From assembly GCF_964355755.1 (NCBI RefSeq), contig NC_092672.1:24798501-24862500 (forward strand): a stretch of DNA of 64,000 bases, given 5' to 3'. The translations under genes were made by a program, and so were the position numbers. This DNA is from Antedon mediterranea (Eukaryota > Echinodermata > Crinoidea > Comatulida > Antedonidae). Every line of letters starts with the position of its first letter. Positions within the stretch are counted from its first letter, which is position 1. Below the pieces are notes generated by a model, which was not told the DNA's origin, searched no databases, and was given only the letters and a program-made list of their open reading frames with translations. This document shows positions 10,944 through 20,830 of this stretch, piece after piece.

Positions 10944-13900
10944 TCAATCATTATCACTGAGATCATCTATATCTACTGAAGAAGAGTTTGTGCAACTGGA
11001 ACCTTTGCACACCCCACATATCCATGTACAACTAATTGAATATAGTTTACAAGTGCATCTGCTAGTACTGCAACCAGTTTTGCAGTTACATCTGATTTAT
11101 CTTGATCAACTTTTCAGGTGCAGCCGGGAGATGTGTGTGGCAGCAGTTGTCCATTAGTTACCTTCCATCTCCATTCTTCTGCTTTCATTTGTGCAGCAGT
11201 TTCTTTCCATGTTTGTATCTGAAAATATACTCGCAGACTATGGTATTGTGTAGCTGCAGATTACAAAGGCAATGTCTGTGGTTCAACACATGTGCTACTC
11301 TTTGCCACCTTCTCACAGAATCGCTTGTACCGTAGAACGTATATACTTTCACCATACTTGCCCTTATAGAGATGAATCAGAGAGTCCTCTCCTGCTGCAA
11401 TTATATCTTTCTTTGTTGCACCCTCTTTAGTAACCAGGTCAGAAAATTGCTGGAAATCAACACTGTTCTGGACTTGCTTCAGTGCTACATTTCCGATCTA
11501 TACCAAATACTCTCGACGTTGTGTCGCATCCAAGTAAAGCATGCACAAAGAAAAGTCTGGAACATAATTTATTCCCCAAGATCATCACTGTTTTCTGTAT
11601 GTTCCATACCTTGTGCTTTTTGGTGTTGGTCTTTATTTCTGGTATAAAAGAGGTCCTTCTCAATTGTATCTCCATAATAGCAAAGCAGGATTAGCAAATC
11701 AGATCGTCACCAACAAGAACTCCCTTGCTGACTCAACTGCTGTCTTGACAATTAGGATATCTGCATCTCCTTTGGCATGAATTGTTGTATAACCTGCCTT
11801 TTCAAGATGTAAACTCAGCAAATGAAGAAATCGTTGCTTGTTTACTTTGTTGGTCAGAAATTCATTTTTCTTCTTAATTAGCAAAGTCTCTCCTGTAAAC
11901 AAAAAATTTGGTCCCTTGGAACTGCCTGTACGTCTGCAGTGTGTAGCATCTTTGATTGCAGGTCCATCTTCATAACCATCAAATACAATAGTTGGAATTC
12001 CATATCGACTTGTCACATATGATACATATTTATGACAAATAGTGTCAAATGTTTGACCTCTTGACCATGATAAACGTTGCAAGAGGGCACCACAATCAAG
12101 CACATAATGTGGATCATTAAGGGGGGGGGGGGGGGGTCTGTCTGATCCTGCTTTACAATCTCCCAAAGGGCATCGGCTAGTGTCGCCTTATTTGCCTCCC
12201 TTGGAAGCCCAACATTATCGAATAATGCAGTTGGATGACTGCAAAATTCATATTTAAATAAATTTGCGGGATCTCCCACCTCTTCACGTGTTGCGATATA
12301 ACACTTAATCGCTGAAAGAGTAATTGTGGATCAACTTGGACTGGATCTCCGCAAATGACAACAGCTGTTTTGGATCCAAGTGTGACTGCTTGTTTTTTTT
12401 CTTTGGAAAGAGAACTCATCAATGTTCTTTCCAACCATCGATTCAAGTATACACTGGCCCACATACCTTGCCTGGTCAATATTTACATTGTCAGTAGCAG
12501 CAACACCACTTACTATGCTACGCAGTGATGACTCACTACCAAATGGATCCCACTCCTTGAATGCTTCGATTAGTTTTAAGTATCTTCTGTGTCTCTTTTT
12601 TGACGAGATTGTGATGTGTCTTTGTGTTGCTCCCTAGTGTTGTAGTTAACACTGGTGAGCTCTTGCATTGCAAAGTTTACCTCGGCACAAGAAGGCATTC
12701 CCAGTACCCAGGTCAACCGATGAACTTCTGTCATGCCTCTACCTCTCGTTAACCCACCACTTGTTTTGACACTTCTCATTAGGACTTGCTCAATAATAAG
12801 ATCGGTAGATAGTCCTGCCCAGTACCGATCACTTCTTCTAATCACATGAAAACCATTTATGAAGTTGGTGTAGACATTGGGGTGAGTCTTTTCGAGTTGG
12901 TACATTTTTTGCAAGTACAGATACGCAGATTTTGTGTACAGGTTATGCCCAGCCGCAGCAGAAAAAGGTAACATATCCTTTACTGCTGAAAGATGTACAG
13001 TCCAATTCCCACGTTCAGCTTTTATGATTTTTTTTAAAACAGCAACCATGTCCAAATATTGCAACCAGAGTTGGGCAGTCCTTTTATCACTAAGTAAGTT
13101 CCGCTCGTCTTTCAATCTATGAGTAATTCTTGTAAGGACATCTGAAGATGAAAGGTCAATATGAGCGTCGGGATCATTTATTAGATTATTCAAAATCTTA
13201 CTGGCTTCGAGCAAATCTTGATCTGGCCGTGTGTTTGGAATAATGTCAGCATCAACTTCTATTTCCATTTCTTCTGAATGTTCTGTTGTTTGATCGTTCT
13301 CACATGTTGTTTCCGTGTCTCGATTGTGTTGTAGTTGATCAGGTTGAAAAGTGGATATAGGAAGATTATATGCATTAGCTAGTAATATGGTATGTAAGGC
13401 AGCATCAACCAAGAGATGTCCTCGGACTGCTCTGGAGATTGCTTTTCCACTCAGCATATGCTTGACGGCATTTCCTGCATATGCTACTTCAAGGATCACT
13501 TGTAGATCACTTCCTGCCATAATATAACCAATGCAGCCCAAGAAGCTCATTTCCATATGTAAGCCCTCTAGTCTCAGGACAATAGACTTCAGATAACTGC
13601 AATCTGGCTCCGATTCGATAATCATCATGGCTTTCCACCAAAGTGGTTGATCAAATGTAATAACGAGTGTGACATTGTATGCCTTAGCTTGTTCACAAAC
13701 ATACGAGAGTGTGGAGAAGATACATGACATGTCAGATGGATTTAAATCTATCATGAGCAGGAATCGCATCAATGATTTTCCAGGATAATTACCATGATTT
13801 ACGGCCTGCATTAGACCTGACCACCCAGGCATTTTGGGGCGAAGAGCAAATACCACGTCCCACAGAAGATCAACATGATACGTTGAATCATACACTTCCA

Positions 13901-14107
13901 TTGATTGAAGTCCTGTGTGCTGGGATTTGAAAGTTTTGATGTTAATCCTGCCTACTTTGATGATGTTGTAACTGACATTCTAGGTACAGGTTTATGTAGA
14001 CATTTTTCTGGTGTAAAAGTGGCAATGAGTCCCATTCTATGAAATGTTCCAAAATGATCTATATAACTGATTCCTAACAATCTGGATGCAGTGTATGGTA
14101 AAACCTG
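10944..14107 (-). pseudogene. Broken transposase / XPG-like nuclease / Cys8 gene of the Academ-like element
   Basis: The gene reads right to left. Its 5' visible part is about 14107-13960 (VLPYTASRLLGISYIDHFGT), then after a one-base shift an open stretch down to 12576. That stretch holds LNPSDMSCIFSTLSYVCEQA, VTLVITFDQPLWWKA, HMEMSFLGCIG, AVRGHLLVDAAL and a late block GLSTDLIIEQVLMRS then TSGGLTRGRGMTE. I recognise these as a repetitive, transposon-borne family in invertebrate genomes. An XPG/FEN-like PIN domain follows (12100-11500): YVLDCGALL, VFDGYEDGPAIKDATH, AKGDADILIV, VGDD and HALLGCDTTSR, with acidic residues where the nuclease family has metal ligands. The C-terminus has IRCNCKTGCSTSRC with further cysteines to SCTNSSS (about 11070-10970), then VDIDDLSDND and a stop at 10944. 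At least five frame breaks are seen (near 13960, 12600, 12300, the G-run at 12121 and 11700). The catalytic roles are inferred; the true start is not visible. Confidence 0.75.
12121..12136. repeat. Run of 16 G inside the broken gene
   Basis: This homopolymer is a run of C (prolines) on the coding minus strand. It lies exactly where the reading passes from the frame ending ALWEIVKQDQTD to the one holding YVLDCGALL. Its length may be a sequencing or slippage artefact, so the frame break here is less certain than the others. Confidence 0.8.
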
Positions 14108-14209
14108 AAATTCATGATGTACAATATTCACACAGATGTGATGACTTTTTTATATGGTTCATGTATTCAGGAAAACCCCACTTGTTTGTTGTGTATTTGT
14201 GTATCCAGT

Positions 14210-14785
14210 CTATTGGTAATTTGCATATTTTGTAAATATTCATAAACTGTAATTTGATTAAGGGTATGACTGTCTTGTTTATATATTATGAATACTTTTG
14301 CTGACTTTCTGATATATGACTTCTAGTTCATTTATATTTTCTGCCAAAACCTTACCGGTACTTGCTTATTTAGTTAGGTGCTTCCAGTCTAATGTTTATA
14401 CCCAGAATAAAGGTACTTCTATTTATGAGCTAATTTGCATATTATGTAAATTATATGCATTATACTGAATTGAAATAAAAGTATGGCTATCATGGTAATT
14501 TTTCATTAATACTTCTGAACATTTAATTGTTTAAATCAGACCATCCAAACTAAAGTTTTAGCATAATTCTTATCTGTTTTACACAATTTCAATAACTAAT
14601 TTGCATATTATGCAAATTAGAATCAAATAATTAATTTAAAAGTATGTTTATCTTGTTCACTGACCATGACAACATACCTTTGAACACTTAATTTGTTTCA
14701 ATTGGACAGTCCAATCCAAAGTTATGGCAATATTTTGATTTTTTTCTAATGGCGGAAGCTAATTTGCATATTATGCAAATTAGCA
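14210..14785. repeat. Subterminal palindromes and about 165-bp repeats of the Academ-like element
   Basis: A palindrome centred on TTTGCATATTATGCAAA (flanked by CTAA and TTAG) occurs near 14430, 14599 and 14762, and again near the left end at about 10438. Each contains two octamer-like ATTTGCAT sites. The palindromes on the right are spaced by about 165 bp and the sequence between them is itself repeated (AAAGTATG, a GAACA-TTAAT block, CCA-TCCAAA). Such subterminal repeats are typical transposase binding sites; that role is inference here. Confidence 0.7.
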
Positions 14786-14921
14786 AATTTCCCATGCTTA
14801 GATTTTTGGGGACTTTTAGTATGTTGATTAGGGAGCCATGCTGAAATGCACTGCAGTGAAATAAATTCTTTTGCAATTAGTGGTGGGTCACCCCCTTATA
14901 TTTGCTAGATTGACTGGACTA

Positions 14922-15345
14922 CTATTTTTGTACCCTGCCACTGTTTTTGTACCCATCTGCCATCGTTTTTGTACCCTGCCACCGTTTTTGTACCCTGTCA
15001 CTGTTTTTGTACCCTGTTACTGTTTTTGTACCCAGCTGCCATCTATTTTGTACCCTGTCACCGTTTTTGTACCCTGCCACTGTTTTTGTACCCTGCTACT
15101 GTTTTTGTACCCTGCTACTGTTTTTGTACCCTGTTACTGTTTTTGTACCCAGCTGCCATCGATTTTGTACCCTGCCACCGTTTTTGTACCCTGTCGCTGT
15201 TTGTGTACTCTGCCACTGTTTTTGTACCCTGCCACTGTTTTTATACCCTGCCACCGTTTTTGTACCCAGTCAATGTTTTTGTACAAAACAATTTTTTTTT
15301 TACAAGTGTTGTACCCAGAAACTGTTTTTGTAATGTTGTCATCGT
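14922..15345. repeat. 19-bp-unit minisatellite, right part
   Basis: Same unit and orientation as 8243-10306. The first about 140 bases (14922-15063) are almost identical to 10011-10150, including the unusual variants CCCATCTGCCATC and CTGTTACTG. The array therefore resumes in register after the Academ-like insertion. It ends in degenerate units near 15345. Confidence 0.9.
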
Positions 15346-16279
15346 TTTATAACAATTTTATACAATGTAAAATAGAACAAAATACGTGATAATTGCAAAT
15401 AAATATAATTTCATTTTCAATTTAATTTTATTTCCTCAATATAATAACATACATACAGGATAATAAATGCAATGAAGTAATCACGTGAGGAGAGAGTCAT
15501 AATAAGTCAGTCAGTAAGTTTGACCCACCACGAAATATAACATTAAATACGAATACGAAAAAAAATATATATATATACATAAACTAATAATAAATAAAAG
15601 AAAACAAAGCTACAATTTATGCATATTCTCTGTTATACTCATTACTTACTAAATGTTTACTGTTAACATGATATTGTTCTCATCCTTTAACATTAATATT
15701 AATATTTTTGTTCTTTAATTTCAAAACTTTTATTTCCAGCAGATTATCCTTTTTTTGCACTATAACTTCTTAAATTTTCATTTAACTTTTTTACTTTCTT
15801 CTCTTATGTGGATTCATTCCACTTTTTTTTTTTACTTATTTTCTTTAAAAAAACTATTTCCATATATCATTTTGTTTATACATACATTATCATTTAACCA
15901 CATTGATTACATAGTTTCCTCTTTTTATACATATTATCTATTACACATTTTCATTAACAAAGCTTATTTTTTCTTACATAGTTGTTTTTTTTCATCTACA
16001 TGCATATTTATTTCATACAATTATAATACGTTTATGTTTACTAAATCCATCCCATGGGTTTGTCCCATTTTATTTTTCTTTGGATTTATCTATGCAAACA
16101 TTTACTAACTTTTTACTGTTAACATTATATTTTCCTCATCCTTTAACATTGATTTTTTTGATCTTTAAATGTTTACAAAATTTATTTCCAACAGATTATC
16201 CTTTTTTTGCATCTACAGTATAACCCATCAAAGTTTCATTTAACTTTTTTTTTCTTATGTGGGTTCATTCAATTTTTAA
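15346..16279. repeat. AT-rich stretch with a duplicated block
   Basis: About 15640-15830 and 16095-16280 are diverged direct copies. Both contain TTTACTGTTAACAT, CTCATCCTTTAACATT, TTATTTCCA-CAGATTATCC and CTTATGTGG-TTCATTC. No coding potential is supported. The long + frame at 15755 is low-complexity phenylalanine/serine-rich sequence. Confidence 0.65.
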
Positions 16280-16611
16280 TTATTCATGATCTAACGTTAT
16301 TACATAAAAGGTGGTGGTCAAGCTAGCTCTGCAGGTGACGGCCGCCGCATGCATATCTCGCCAGTTTACCGTATTCTTATGTTGTTCGTTTTGTAATATG
16401 CGGCTGAACATGTATCCAAACGCGTAAATAGCGCTGTGCTCTGATGGTGCTTCGACACCAGAAATTACTTCTGGTGCAGTCCATGGGAAGCATTTCTTCC
16501 ACCTAATCTTCTCCTCCGACTCCGTCCGGTCCGAAACGCCTTGCCATAATCTATTGTTACAGGTATAAATTAATTTTACCATCAATCATGAAGCACGTAC
16601 CACGTTATTAC
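16280..16611 (-). pseudogene. Protein-kinase-like exon, decayed
   Basis: Read on the minus strand behind a CTCTTACAG acceptor, the frame gives MVKLIYTCNNRLW, then KKCFPWTAPEVISG, then SEHSAIYAFGYMFSRIL. These match the kinase core from the activation loop through the APE motif to the helix F signature (S-D-V-Y-S-F-G in active kinases). Key residues are lost: the DFG triplet is replaced by Y-T-C, the helix F aspartate is alanine, and a stop precedes the first methionine. It is therefore a dead tyrosine-kinase-like or TKL-like fragment of about 100 residues. Its position near the right end of the 12.8-kb composite suggests capture of host sequence, but a chance host relic is equally possible. 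Confidence 0.65.
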
Positions 16612-16939
16612 CTGTAAGAGAAAAGACAATTGGGAAAATGAGAAAATAACTGTAAAATAATCACTGAATTGTGTATGGTATAATTGAATTTAATGTATGA
16701 TAATGAAAAATTAGTGGCTTAATAAAAAAAAATTACGCATAGGCCTATAACAGATTCTTACTATTGATATCATTATGGACATAATCCTGAGTTGTGGAAA
16801 TTAGGATATTTTATACGAATATATATTAGGCCTACTGATATACTGTAAATAAGACCTCTTTAGTCCTACTTCACACGTTTACGTAGATCTATCTGATAAG
16901 AATTTGTTAATTATTTTATTTTTATCGGCACGTTGATTT

Positions 16940-17345
16940 CTACCTACCATGCAAACGCATGCAGCAAGTCAGATTTTCCTCCACAATGAATCTTCCGAGA
17001 AAGATCTTTTATTTATTTTCGATGCGCTTCCATTCAATTTTAAAATCGCTTTGATGCCTGCCGCCTCAATCCATCAAGAGGAATGGCGGGGGATATTTGA
17101 ACTCCGTGGTATATCTGGCTTAGGCCTAACCCTTTTGCGATTAATTCTTTCTAATAGTTCTGTTGTATGCTACATTTTCTTCCGCGGGCTCGTCGTTTAT
17201 ATTATCAAGTAGACGGTCATTGATGACCGAGTCTACGCATTTATCTCGTATAAAATCGCGTAGAGTTATCAAATTTAAATTGTGTTTATTTGTATCAATT
17301 ATGTATGTTTGTTGCTGCTGTACATTGTCTACAAGATGTCCACCA
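16940..17345 (-). pseudogene. Possible upstream exon of the kinase-like relic
   Basis: The minus strand has a frame with HNLNLITLRDFIRDKCVD and NDEPAEENVAYN, followed in a shifted frame by ERINRKRVRPKPDIPRSSN and then SFSEDSLWRKI, and finally a GTAGGT donor near 16950. Composition is protein-like and less AT-rich than its surroundings. I do not recognise a domain. The link to the kinase-like exon rests on strand, order and splice signals only. Confidence 0.35.
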
Positions 17346-17465
17346 CCCAACAACAGGTGAATAAAACATGAAACACTAATATGCTTTCGTGATACATTTA
17401 TAGCACTGTTCGGAAGTACTCATGATTGACTATCAATCCATTTTGTTCCCAAAATCGATCAATTC

Positions 17466-17752
17466 AAAGGGCTTCCAGCCTGATGACATACGAAATTTTG
17501 TGAAAGATATATACTTTCCCATTAAATTTAATAAATTGAATATCACACGGCCATCCCAATTCCCTAACAAAACTATTGTTCATGTTTAAAAGTATTTATT
17601 TAATGTGTCTGTAGTTCTAGTTAAATTGCTTTGCATAAAGCAGCATTGAGAAATATTTAGATTATTATTATAAACAACCACTAAAGTATTTATTGGTGTA
17701 TAAGGTCAGAAATCAAATTTCTTGCAAACTATTTTATAAAATCAGTGACCTA
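17466..17752. repeat. Relative of the 9369-9545 island
   Basis: Direct-orientation partner of the island in the minisatellite (see 9369-9545 for shared phrases), with about 115 additional bases. Together the two show that this sequence type exists on both sides of the satellite. Confidence 0.7.
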
Positions 17753-17995
17753 TCTAATAGTAAATTGATTGGTTAATACCCAGTCAGTGAGGACCTGATT
17801 GACAAGCAGTGCCTGTTTGCTATTGGTCATTGGTAAGAGGAAGTTGAAAATGGACAGCAAGTTATTCTTAACACTTGCAGTCTTAAATAAACACGCTGGC
17901 ATCTTTATTACACCACAGAGTATTATTCCTGTCAACTTATACCACAATTGACATGTTGAGGGGATAGGTCATCCACTGATTCAGTGGATGCCAAA

Positions 17996-18027
17996 CGTAA
18001 CGCTAAAGTAGCCTGGTCCGCGTAATG
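17996..18027 (-). repeat. 32-bp inverted repeat, right copy (partner 7453-7484)
   Basis: Reverse complement of 7453-7484 with one difference (A for C within GCTAAAGTAGCC). It lies about 490 bp inside the right Harbinger-type end, while its partner lies about 1.7 kb inside the left end. The nesting is consistent but asymmetric. Confidence 0.65.
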
Positions 18028-18524
18028 AAAGATATTTGTAACACCACTAATAAATACAGTCAGTAGATCACATGTACGTGTAATCAACATGCAATAAATG
18101 CTTTAATTCTTGTAACTGTATTGATATTGGATACATGTTCTTCTGTCCTTGTGATATATACATACAATCATGCACATTTCAGGCTTTGGAAAAGGATAAC
18201 ATTTTCCCACCAAAACCAAACACTGTGATTGGTGTAACCAGGGAAGAGTTAAATTACATTTTTATTTAACTCTTCTCTGGTTAAACTTACATAGGAAATA
18301 CTTCAGTCATCTTCTCTGATTATTTTAAATGTAGCATTGTATTGGCCAACCCACTATCTCCTAGGCCTAGCAATCGCGACGAATCAGCACATCGTGACGC
18401 GTTTAGTGGGAACCGACAAGAAAAACTAATAGACGCATGACAATTCAACTTTCAAAGCGATCCGTCGAATGACGCGTGACGCATGACGCTTCGCGGCTTC
18501 GCGTTCGGTGTGCACAGGCCTTTA

Positions 18525-20300
18525 GGTAGTAATACGCAGGGTGGTTTTGGGCGCTTTAGGTGCTAAAGGGGTAAAGAGCAATTAAGACATACTGTAAATT
18601 AAAGACTCCTTCCCTGCAATTTTGGACGTTTTTTGGAAAATAATACATATATATCACTTTAAAAACATTAAACCATGTCATTCCTTGTCTTAAATGTACG
18701 TTTTATGGTAAATTATGATAAAAAGTGAGAAACAATGCACTACCTAAGTAGCTCGCGGCGATCGACCTCTCGTGGACGGTCTTAGGCCTAGCCTAGCTAG
18801 GCTTAGTTTTGTAGGCCTAGCTGGTAAACATCGGTAACGTACGAACATCGTACGCTACCTATATACCTAGCCTGACGTTGTATAGTTGCTGCATTAATTG
18901 TCTTTCTATTTTTGCCATACTCCGTTGATACAAATTGGGGAAAACCCGGTATTTTCGCTGAAAAGTTAGGAGTCTTCCATTTGTTTTGGCCTCACGATCG
19001 ATCGAAAAGTGGGCGAATTACAGGTGAAAAACAAAAATATCCATCCGCGCGCAATGCATTTTGGGATTTATAGCGGGCCGCTATAATTATTAGAATTAGA
19101 ATTATATAATTATAACGAAAAAAGTTATCGCAATAGGACCATATAGTATTATTTTTACATTAAATATAGTCTGTGATCTTAAATTAGATCTAAAAAACGT
19201 AGGGAATGGGGCTTTAAAACAACAAAATACAAAAAATATTGCACCAAGTAAAACATTTGTACAAGCTTATTAAAAAGTTTCTTGATGTTCAAAATTAGTA
19301 TAAGGGACCTATACATAAATATACAAAATTAAATAATTAAAAGATTAATAATCGGTTATTGAAAATTTAACTACTGTAATATAATAGAAGTCGCCTTAAC
19401 ACAGTAGCACAAATTAAATTGTAAATTTTGATTAAAATCTTTATTAACTCAAGATCCTGTATATTTAAAGCATAACGGAACAAAATTTCATTTGTTTTTA
19501 AAATTGCAAAATAGACATAAATTGGCATTTCTCAACATTGAGACAATTGAGAATAGAGTTGTAGCTTGATGATTAAGACGGTCGGCTAGCAATCTAAGGG
19601 TCCTGTGTTACATGTTTTTAAGAATAAAAACTTATTTCATTGTATCCTATAACTTTTTTAAACATTGATGCTTTCAAGTAAATTTAAAACAATTATTGGA
19701 TGGATATTGTAATTGAAGACTATCTAAGTTGTAATCCGGCAGATGCGGACATTCAGGCGACCCTTGTGAATCACAAACGTTAAAGAGTGAAAAAGTTCAT
19801 TAAATGATGAAGCCTTGTCATAAACAGTAGAATTGAAGCAATTTTATGATACATTACAGAAGGATAATCACTAGGTTTATTTTTACATTTCATCTGACTC
19901 CAAAATCTTATTTGTACAGTAGGCCTTGTATTTTTAGCTAAAGAATATATATTTACTGTGACAGTAAAGTATCTCGAGCAAACTTTAAATGATTTTTTGT
20001 AATTTCTTAAAATATAAAAACAAAAAAACAGGCCAATGTTATTAAATTATAAAAAACCTGTTATTGTAAGTTAATTTATACTAGAGTGTACATGAGCAAA
20101 GCAGGCCTACCCTATAAAAATGAATAAATAATATATTAAGATTTAATGACAATTTTTGACAAAATGGGTTTTATTACATGATATACCAAAACATGAGTCC
20201 ATTATTAACATGATAATATTATGAACAATTTCAAATTTTTTGGTGGTTGTTGTGCTTTGTATAGCAAATTTTGAAATGTCTTAAATTATCACCTATAACA
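18525..20300. other. CpG-bearing stretch, then AT-rich intron
   Basis: 18740-19090 is richer in CpG than the rest of the intron (ACGATCGATCG, CATCCGCGCGCAATG) and contains TGCATTTTGGGATTTATAG at about 19058. This is close to the ZNF143/Staf core (TGCATTCTGGGA). No open frame or TATA arrangement is seen. A tRNA-like relic at 19561-19614 (AGCTTGATGATTAAGACGG, GGCTAGCAATCTAAGGGTC) may be a SINE head. The remainder shows nothing I can name. Confidence 0.4.
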
Positions 20301-20830
20301 AGTGTTATAACGTTCGTGAAAGCCAGTTACTTATTCGTCGTAGAGGGCGTAGATGCAAACAAGTTTGCTGAACTGGGGTGGCAAATGGTAAAGTAGGTCA
20401 TGGGTGATCGATTCATACTAAATTAAAAAAAAAAAAATTAAGTATGTCTAGTGTTATAACGTTCGTAAAAGCCAGTTACTTATAGAGGACGTAGATGCAA
20501 AAAAGTTTGCGGAACTGGGGTGGCAAATCGTAAAGTAGGTCAAGGGTGATTGATTTATACCAACATTTTTGAAAAAATTAAGTAGGTCAAGTGTTATAAC
20601 GTACGTAAAGCCAGTTTCTTATTCACCGTAGAGGGCGTAGATGCAAAAAAGTTCGCGGAACTAGGGTGGCAAATGGTAAAGTAGGTCAAGGGATACCAAA
20701 ATATGTTGAAAATATTAAGTAGGTCAAGTGTTATAACGTTCATAAAAACTAGTTACTTATTCGCCGTAGAGGGCGTAAATGCATAAAATGTTATTGAACT
20801 TTGACCGGAAGAAGTAGAGGAGGTCAAGGC
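20301..20830. repeat. Tandem repeat, about 140-bp unit, four copies
   Basis: Units begin AGTGTTATAACGTTCGT near 20301, 20450, 20590 and 20727. Each carries AGCCAGTTACTTATTC, GTAGAGGGCGTAGATGCAAA, GAACTGGGGTGGCAAA and AAAGTAGGTCA. Copies differ by substitutions and by the length of an A-run. The fourth is truncated at its right side. No coding meaning is apparent. Confidence 0.9.

Larger units (their letters stand above)
10307..14921 (-). mobile_element. Academ-like DNA transposon inserted in the minisatellite
   Basis: Long inverted ends: TAGTCCAGTCAAAATAG... on the left and its counterpart ending GACTGGACTA on the right. They share CCACCACTAATTGCAAAAGA, a CTAAAAGTCCCC block and an ATGCAAATTAG block over about 150 bp. 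The element sits inside a satellite unit. The undisturbed unit CTTCCACTATTTTTG is present at 10007-10021, so the target can be read directly. It gives a 3-bp duplication (CTA, 10304-10306 and 14922-14924) or, if the first T is not counted as element, a 5-bp one (ACTAT). The minus-strand gene inside combines a transposase-like region, an XPG/FEN-like nuclease and a Cys8 domain. As I recall, Academ families with an XPG nuclease make 3-4 bp duplications, so that is my assignment. The gene is broken, so this copy is not autonomous. Confidence 0.75.
5730..18521. mobile_element. PIF/Harbinger-type composite element bounded by TTA
   Basis: The left end is AGGCCGGTGCACACC followed by an AACGCGAAGCCGCGAA block (5730-5761). 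The right end (18490-18521) is its reverse complement with two differences in about 32 positions. TTA abuts both ends (5727-5729 and 18522-18524). TTA target duplications and a MADF/Myb-like accessory gene next to one end are hallmarks of PIF/Harbinger elements, and a broken MADF-BESS gene lies just inside at 6009. No DDE transposase frame is visible. The 12.8-kb interior holds a split minisatellite, an Academ-like transposon and a kinase-like relic. TTA is the fixed target of the whole superfamily, so matching TTAs do not prove that the two ends moved together. They could instead be ends of two shorter relatives. Confidence 0.6.

Noticed and set aside
14871-15389. Cysteine-rich repetitive frames
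   Set aside because: Right part of the same 19-bp satellite.
15755-16108. 117-codon hydrophobic + frame
   Set aside because: T-rich low-complexity DNA; part of it is duplicated at 16095-16280 without keeping the frame.
5727-18524. Matching TTA on both sides taken as proof that the 12.8-kb composite moved as one unit
   Set aside because: TTA is the invariant target of the superfamily, so the match is expected by rule and is not independent evidence.
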